From Shouchella clausii (GTDB lineage Bacteria > Bacillota > Bacilli > Bacillales > Bacillaceae_D), in the NCBI RefSeq assembly GCF_002250115.1, contig NZ_CP019985.1:2232001-2296000 (forward strand): a stretch of 64,000 nt of DNA, given 5' to 3'. Made by a program: the position numbers and the translations under genes. Positions 59,443-64,000 of the stretch are shown one piece after another (the stretch's first letter is position 1; each line of letters opens with the position of its first letter). The notes below the pieces were generated by a model, which was not told the origin of the DNA, ran no database searches, and was given only the letters and a program-made list of their open reading frames with translations.

Positions 59443-60936
59443 GTGAGAATGGGAAAACAGCGGTTGTTCAGTAGTTTGCTGGCGTTTATGTTCATCTTGG
59501 CGATTGCCACTCCTGCACAAGCAGGTGACATCCAGCAAAACAAGGCGTTTCACAAACAAGGACTAAAAAGCGGTGCACCGACGTTTACGGAAGCGTCTGT
59601 CCATGACCCTTCCGTCATTAAAGCAGACGGGATGTATTATGTGTTTGGTTCTCATTTGGCTTCAGCGAAAACAAGTGATTTACTGAACTGGCAGCAAGTC
59701 TCCACTCATGTCCACAATGGCAATCCGTTAATCCCAAATGTTTATGAGGAACTAGCAGAAGCTTTTGAATGGGCAAATAGCGATACGCTCTGGGCAGCCG
59801 ATGTGATCCAGCTTGAAGATGGCCGTTATTATATGTATTACAATGCGTGCCAAGGGGACGCCCCAAGGTCTGCACTAGGTGTTGCCGTGGCCGATGACAT
59901 TGAAGGGCCTTATAAAAATTTGGGCGTGTTTTTGAAGTCAGGAATGTGGGGAGAAGAAAGCCCAGACGGAACAATTTATGATGCTAATGTTCACCCAAAT
60001 GCGATAGACCCCCACACGTTTTTCGATCATGAAGGGAAGCTTTGGATGGTCTATGGCTCTTACTCAGGGGGAATTTTTATTTTGGAAATGGACCCGAACA
60101 CGGGATTTCCGCTGCCTGGGCAAGGGTACGGCACTCACTTAACAGGCGGGAACCATAGCCGGATTGAGGCCCCTTACATCCATTATGACCACACAACTGG
60201 CTATTATTATTTGTATTTGACTTTTGGCGGGCTTGATGCGACGGGCGGTTATAATATGCGTGTAGCACGAGCAAAACAGCCGACGGGGCCTTATGTCGAT
60301 GCAGAAGGGCGTTTTATGAGCGGCGCGAAAGGGGCGCCAGGCACATTTTTTGATGACGCTTCGATTGAACCATTCGGCGTCAAACAAATGGGCAATTTTT
60401 TGTTTAAACGTGAGCCAGGTGAAACTGGTTCAAGTTTAGGAACAGGCTACGTTTCCCCTGGACACAATTCTGTTTACTACGATGAAGAAAAAGAAAAGAT
60501 CTTTCTCTTTTTCCATACACGTTTCCCTGAACGGGGAGAACTACACGAAATTCGTGTACACCAAATGGTTATGAATGAGAAAGGTTGGCCGGTCATAGCT
60601 CCTTACCGTTATACAGGGGAATCGTTGGCTAAAGTAGAAGACGAAGACGTAGTCGGTGACTACAAGTTCATTAACCATGGCAAGGAGATCACGGCTGACA
60701 TCAAGGAGTCCACAATGATCCGTTTAGAGGCAAACAAGCAACTTTCAGGTGCTGTGACAGGAACGTGGGAAAAAACAGGCGATTACAATGTAGAGTTGCA
60801 AATCAATGGCGCCACCTATAACGGCGTTTTCATCCACCAATGGAATCCAGTGTCCAATAGGGAAACGCTAACCTTTACGGCCTTATCTGATGAAGGTATC
60901 GCGATTTGGGGCAGTCAAATCGAAAGAGATCGTTGA
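59443..60936 (+). CDS. abnB: Secreted GH43 endo-arabinanase (AbnB/Abn2-like)
   Basis: A 497-residue enzyme: signal peptide cut after ATPAQAG, a five-bladed GH43 propeller, and a C-terminal beta domain of about 110 residues (VGDYKFINHGKEITADIKEST). Catalytic residues: base D55 (SVHDPSV), D189 (NAIDPHTF) and acid E242 (SRIEAPYI). Length and C-terminal domain match the Abn2/YxiA type rather than the shorter AbnA. It would cut arabinan in the medium into oligomers for the importer. GTG start behind GAGGAGGACTGC. Confidence 0.92.
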   Translation: MRMGKQRLFSSLLAFMFILAIATPAQAGDIQQNKAFHKQGLKSGAPTFTEASVHDPSVIKADGMYYVFGSHLASAKTSDLLNWQQVSTHVHNGNPLIPNVYEELAEAFEWANSDTLWAADVIQLEDGRYYMYYNACQGDAPRSALGVAVADDIEGPYKNLGVFLKSGMWGEESPDGTIYDANVHPNAIDPHTFFDHEGKLWMVYGSYSGGIFILEMDPNTGFPLPGQGYGTHLTGGNHSRIEAPYIHYDHTTGYYYLYLTFGGLDATGGYNMRVARAKQPTGPYVDAEGRFMSGAKGAPGTFFDDASIEPFGVKQMGNFLFKREPGETGSSLGTGYVSPGHNSVYYDEEKEKIFLFFHTRFPERGELHEIRVHQMVMNEKGWPVIAPYRYTGESLAKVEDEDVVGDYKFINHGKEITADIKESTMIRLEANKQLSGAVTGTWEKTGDYNVELQINGATYNGVFIHQWNPVSNRETLTFTALSDEGIAIWGSQIERDR

Positions 60937-61005
60937 TGCTGCTTGCATGAATTGTTACTAGCACGCATCGAGCTGTACGACACCTAAGTGCTCGAAAAAC
61001 CTGTT

Positions 61006-61053
61006 GCTGTCGCTTAAATCTGGAACTTACCTAGATTTAAGCGACAGCGTTTT
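61006..61053. terminator. Terminator shared by abnB and the P-type ATPase 3' end
   Basis: A 16-bp perfect stem (GCTGTCGCTTAAATCT) with an 11-base loop, then GTTTTTG on the plus strand. One arm is the coding sequence for the last residues of the convergent ATPase. Confidence 0.85.
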
Positions 61054-63687
61054 TGTTATCCGCTTTTCGATTTCTACGACAGTGAACACAAACAAACCCA
61101 TTAAAATCGGAATCGCCCACTGCCCGACGGTTAGTGGTGTTGTTTGGAAGACCGTATTCATAAACGGAATGTACGTTAAGGCAAGCTGCAATAAAAGCAA
61201 GAGAAAGGCGACACCAAATGCAACTTTGTTTTGAAAGAAGCTGCGGTTAAAGGCAAAGTCCAATTCGCTGCGGCAGTTGAACATGTAAAAAAGTTGCGCC
61301 ATGACAAACATTTGCAAAATAATCGTTTGTAGCGTGCTGCCTTCGTAGCCTCTCGTTTGCATAAAATGATTCATCCAAAGCGTGCCAATGCCAATCATAG
61401 CCGAAACGGCTGTAATCCGGAAAAGATAATAGGGGGAAAGCAACTTTGCTTTTGGATCTCGAGGCGGGCGTTGCATAGCGCCTGGTTCCAATTGTTCAAA
61501 AGCAAGGCCAAGGGAAACGGTAATAGCGACAACCATATTGACCCAAAGGATTTGCACAGGGGTAAGCGGCATCGACATGCCGAGAAAAATACTTGCGACA
61601 ATTAAAATCCCCCCTGCTCCATTCGTCGGCAAAATGAAGAGAATCGTTTTTTTGACATTGTCGTAGACGCGGCGTCCTTCTTCAACAGCATGGACAATCG
61701 TTTGGAAATTGTCGTCGGCAAGGACCATCTTTGCTGCATCCTTTGTCACTTCTGTGCCTTTGATGCCCATCGCTACCCCAATATCAGCCCGCTTTAAGGC
61801 GGCCGCATCATTGACACCGTCTCCTGTCATTGCGCAAATATGCCCTTGCTTTTGCAGCGACTTGACAAGCCGTAATTTATTCTCCGGGCTTGTCCGTGCA
61901 AATATATGGGTACTCGTTGCCGCTTCGTCTAGCTCTTCATCGCTCATTTGATCCAACTCTTTGCCTGTAAGGGCTTTTGCCTCGTTGCCGATGCCAAGCT
62001 GTTTGCCGATTGCTTTGGCCGTGTCTCCATGGTCACCTGTGATCATTTTGACTTGGATGCCTGCCTTTTTACATGCCTGGACGGCAGCTATTGCTTCTTC
62101 TCTAGGCGGATCGACAATACCGGCCAAACCTAAAAACGTCACTCCTTTAGCTAAATCATGATGGCCGATGGAGTCTGCCTGAGCAGGCATTTCTTTGTAC
62201 CCTGCAGCAAGTACGCGCTCGCCAGAGTTGGCACGAGCAGACATTTGTTGTTCCCAATGAGCCCGGTCGAACGGGACGTCGCTGTTTTGTTCGGCCATGG
62301 CGAAAATTTGATCCGGAGCGCCTTTTACAAAGAGGACACGCTCGCCGTTTGTTTCCGCTAATACGGCCATATATTTGTACTCAGAATCAAAGGGGATTTT
62401 CGAAATTACCGTATAACGGGGCAAGTCTAATGTTGTTTTTCGTACAAGTGTTAAAAAACACCCGTCTGTTGGGTCGCCGTCAATCGTCCAATGACCGTCG
62501 TCGCCTTGACGCAAACTGGCATCGTTGCATGTTTGTACGCAAGCAAGAAAGCGCTCTAGCACAGTGCTCGCTTCATTGCCTGTTTCAGCGTTAGGGGCAA
62601 TCTCGCCCTCAGGGGCATAGCCCGTTCCTGTAACTGTGTAACTGGCTGCTGTCGTTTCTACGGTTGTTACCGTCATTTCATTTTTTGTTAACGTTCCCGT
62701 CTTATCAGAACAGATGACAGACACAGAGCCGAGCGTTTCAACAGAAGGAAGGCTGCGTATAATCGCGTTTCGTCTAGCCATCCGTTTGACACCGACAGCA
62801 AGAATGATCGATAAAATGGCAGGCAACCCTTCTGGAATCGCGGCGACTGCCAAGGCAATGACCGATAAAAGCAATTCCCCCGCAGGAAAGCCCCGGAATA
62901 GGTAGCCAAATAAAAACATCACGATGGCGACGCCAACGACAAAAAAAGCAATCGTTTTTCCAAACGCGGCAATTTGGCGCAAGAGCGGGGTCTGTGTGTA
63001 TTCAACAGCGGCAATCGCTTCATTGATTTTACCGAGCTCTGTTGCCGACCCAGTTGCTGTAACAATACCGACGGCGCTTCCCGCAGCGACAGACGTGCCT
63101 GAGAATACCATATTGGTGCGGTCGTTTAATACAGTATCCGTATCAAGAACATCCGTTTGTTTATCAACAGCCGTCGATTCGCCTGTTAGTGCCGATTCCT
63201 CGACGCGAAGGTTGTGTGCTTCTATTAAACGAATATCGGCTGGCACTTTATCGCCAGCACTTAAGACAACGACGTCACCAACAACGACTTCCGCCGCTTC
63301 AATTTCAAGGCGCTCGCCATTGCGGCGGACAATCGCACTTAAGCTAAGCATCGCTTTAATGCCAGATAGCGCTTTTTCCGCCTGGCTCTCTTGAATATAG
63401 CCAATAAAAGCATTAATGATCGTAACAAGGAGGATGACGCTTGTATCGATGTAATGGCCGAGCAAAGCAGTAATAAGGGCGGCAGCAAGAAGAACATAAA
63501 TTAACACATCGTTAAAATGGCGAATAAACTTTTTCAGTTCTGAGTCTTTTTTTCTCTCTGGCAACTCATTCCGTCCATATTCACGCAAGCGCCGATTTGC
63601 TTCTTTTGTTTCTAAACCAGTCGTTTGATTTGTATGTAACACACTTTCTACATTGTCAATTGTCGTCGCATGCCATTGATTCTCCAT
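61027..63687 (-). CDS. P-type cation-transporting ATPase (type II)
   Basis: An 886-residue pump with ten membrane segments. Actuator motif LTGEST, phosphorylation site [14 protein letters not shown], nucleotide domain KGAPDQIF, hinge [23 protein letters not shown]4 has AAIPEGLPA as in Ca2+ pumps; M5 has LPTNGAGG. M6 reads [17 protein letters not shown], keeping the Asn but lacking the Asp that SERCA uses for Ca2+. So the ion (Ca2+, Mn2+, Na+ or K+) is open. ATG 63687 follows GGGAGGTGAAGCG; 16 residues of the longer frame are dropped. Confidence 0.93.
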   Translation of the reverse strand: MENQWHATTIDNVESVLHTNQTTGLETKEANRRLREYGRNELPERKKDSELKKFIRHFNDVLIYVLLAAALITALLGHYIDTSVILLVTIINAFIGYIQESQAEKALSGIKAMLSLSAIVRRNGERLEIEAAEVVVGDVVVLSAGDKVPADIRLIEAHNLRVEESALTGESTAVDKQTDVLDTDTVLNDRTNMVFSGTSVAAGSAVGIVTATGSATELGKINEAIAAVEYTQTPLLRQIAAFGKTIAFFVVGVAIVMFLFGYLFRGFPAGELLLSVIALAVAAIPEGLPAILSIILAVGVKRMARRNAIIRSLPSVETLGSVSVICSDKTGTLTKNEMTVTTVETTAASYTVTGTGYAPEGEIAPNAETGNEASTVLERFLACVQTCNDASLRQGDDGHWTIDGDPTDGCFLTLVRKTTLDLPRYTVISKIPFDSEYKYMAVLAETNGERVLFVKGAPDQIFAMAEQNSDVPFDRAHWEQQMSARANSGERVLAAGYKEMPAQADSIGHHDLAKGVTFLGLAGIVDPPREEAIAAVQACKKAGIQVKMITGDHGDTAKAIGKQLGIGNEAKALTGKELDQMSDEELDEAATSTHIFARTSPENKLRLVKSLQKQGHICAMTGDGVNDAAALKRADIGVAMGIKGTEVTKDAAKMVLADDNFQTIVHAVEEGRRVYDNVKKTILFILPTNGAGGILIVASIFLGMSMPLTPVQILWVNMVVAITVSLGLAFEQLEPGAMQRPPRDPKAKLLSPYYLFRITAVSAMIGIGTLWMNHFMQTRGYEGSTLQTIILQMFVMAQLFYMFNCRSELDFAFNRSFFQNKVAFGVAFLLLLLQLALTYIPFMNTVFQTTPLTVGQWAIPILMGLFVFTVVEIEKRITKTLSLKSR

Positions 63688-63861
63688 TCGCTTCACCTCC
63701 CTTGTATTATGTGACGGCTTTCTTTTTTCATGCATGAACAGGGCAAGACAAGAACGCGTTTGGCAATGAGTTTGATCCGACTTATAGTCTATTGGACTTT
63801 TTCTTATCGAATAAACGATTTTTCCTTATAATAGACAAAACCGTATGGGGGAGGAAAAGCG

Positions 63862-64000
63862 ATGATTCGATTGTTAACGCAAGACGATAAAGCACAGTGT
63901 TTAGCATTTTTAAGACAGCAAAAGGCCGAAAACTTATTTATCATTGGCGATATAGAGGCGTTTGGCTTTGAAACCGATTTCCAGCGTCTGTGGGGGGAAG
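63862..64000 (+). CDS. Probable GNAT N-acetyltransferase, N-terminal fragment
   Basis: The frame runs off the window end; 46 residues are visible (MIRLLTQDDKAQCLAFLRQ, NLFIIGDIEAFGFETDF). The opening, with an N-terminal strand and alpha-helix and the NLFIIGDIE block, resembles GNAT acetyltransferases of Bacillus, but the acetyl-CoA motif lies outside the window. GGGGGAGGAAAAGCG precedes the ATG and a TATAAT (63827-63832) stands upstream. Confidence 0.6.
   Translation, partial: MIRLLTQDDKAQCLAFLRQQKAENLFIIGDIEAFGFETDFQRLWGE

Overview
The window looks like chromosome of a Gram-positive, spore-forming member of the Bacillaceae, most like an alkaliphile of the Shouchella (Bacillus) clausii / Halalkalibacterium type. 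The signs are AGGAGG-type ribosome sites, frequent GTG/TTG starts, U-tailed hairpin terminators, two alpha/beta-type small acid-soluble spore proteins, a Lia envelope-stress operon, CcpA (cre) sites, a T-box, a ZTP riboswitch and very acidic exported proteins. The species assignment is inference. I see no phage, insertion sequence, CRISPR array, rRNA or tRNA.

Layout. 1-6.6 kb: the end of a CNNM/CorC-type membrane protein, a lone glycine-betaine-type binding lipoprotein, a DUF2254 membrane protein, manganese catalase, a metallo-beta-lactamase-fold hydrolase, a zinc alcohol dehydrogenase and a 49-residue membrane peptide. 6.7-10.3 kb: a HemD-like protein, a methyltransferase and a GntR-ABC operon with a palindromic operator. 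10.4-14.9 kb: a TetR regulator divergent from a SwrC-type RND pump, with two matching operators and a small new ORF. 15-18.4 kb: two tandem spore proteins, a YetF-type protein, a Sco protein and a LysR regulator. 18.5-24.4 kb: a complete organosulfur (ssu-type) operon containing an unusual NifX-like small protein. 24.5-27 kb: gdhA divergent from a GltC-like regulator, with a perfect cre between them. 27-32.3 kb: the czrA-czcD zinc operon, riboswitch-controlled folD, a Cu/Zn SOD lipoprotein, and a WYL regulator divergent from an SDR oxidoreductase.

32.3-38.2 kb: a second-type isoleucyl-tRNA synthetase behind an Ile T-box, then glpFK with a cre-overlapped promoter and an attenuator. 38.5-45.5 kb: a beta-1,3-glucan locus (binding protein, two permeases, LacI regulator, secreted GH81-CBM56 glucanase) joined by two matching LacI operators. 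45.6-52.2 kb: a cupin, a remarkable (H/C)-D-(R/K) triplet-repeat protein, the liaIHFSR operon and modBA. 52.4-61 kb: an arabinan locus (AraR, binding protein, two permeases, a small membrane protein, GH51 arabinofuranosidase, a Cys-rich protein, secreted GH43 arabinanase). 61-64 kb: a P-type cation ATPase and the start of a probable GNAT acetyltransferase.

Together the two polysaccharide loci describe secreted depolymerases feeding ABC importers that lack their own ATPases, so a shared MsmX-type ATPase elsewhere is expected. Carbon catabolite control (cre at glpF, gdhA and abfA, weaker at the two sugar operons) ties glycerol, plant-polymer sugar and glutamate metabolism together. The observations most worth following are the triplet-repeat metal-binding candidate, the NifX-like protein of the sulfur operon, the gltC-gdhA pairing and the Met-rich insert in the RND pump. 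I did not find an unmistakable undescribed multi-gene system.
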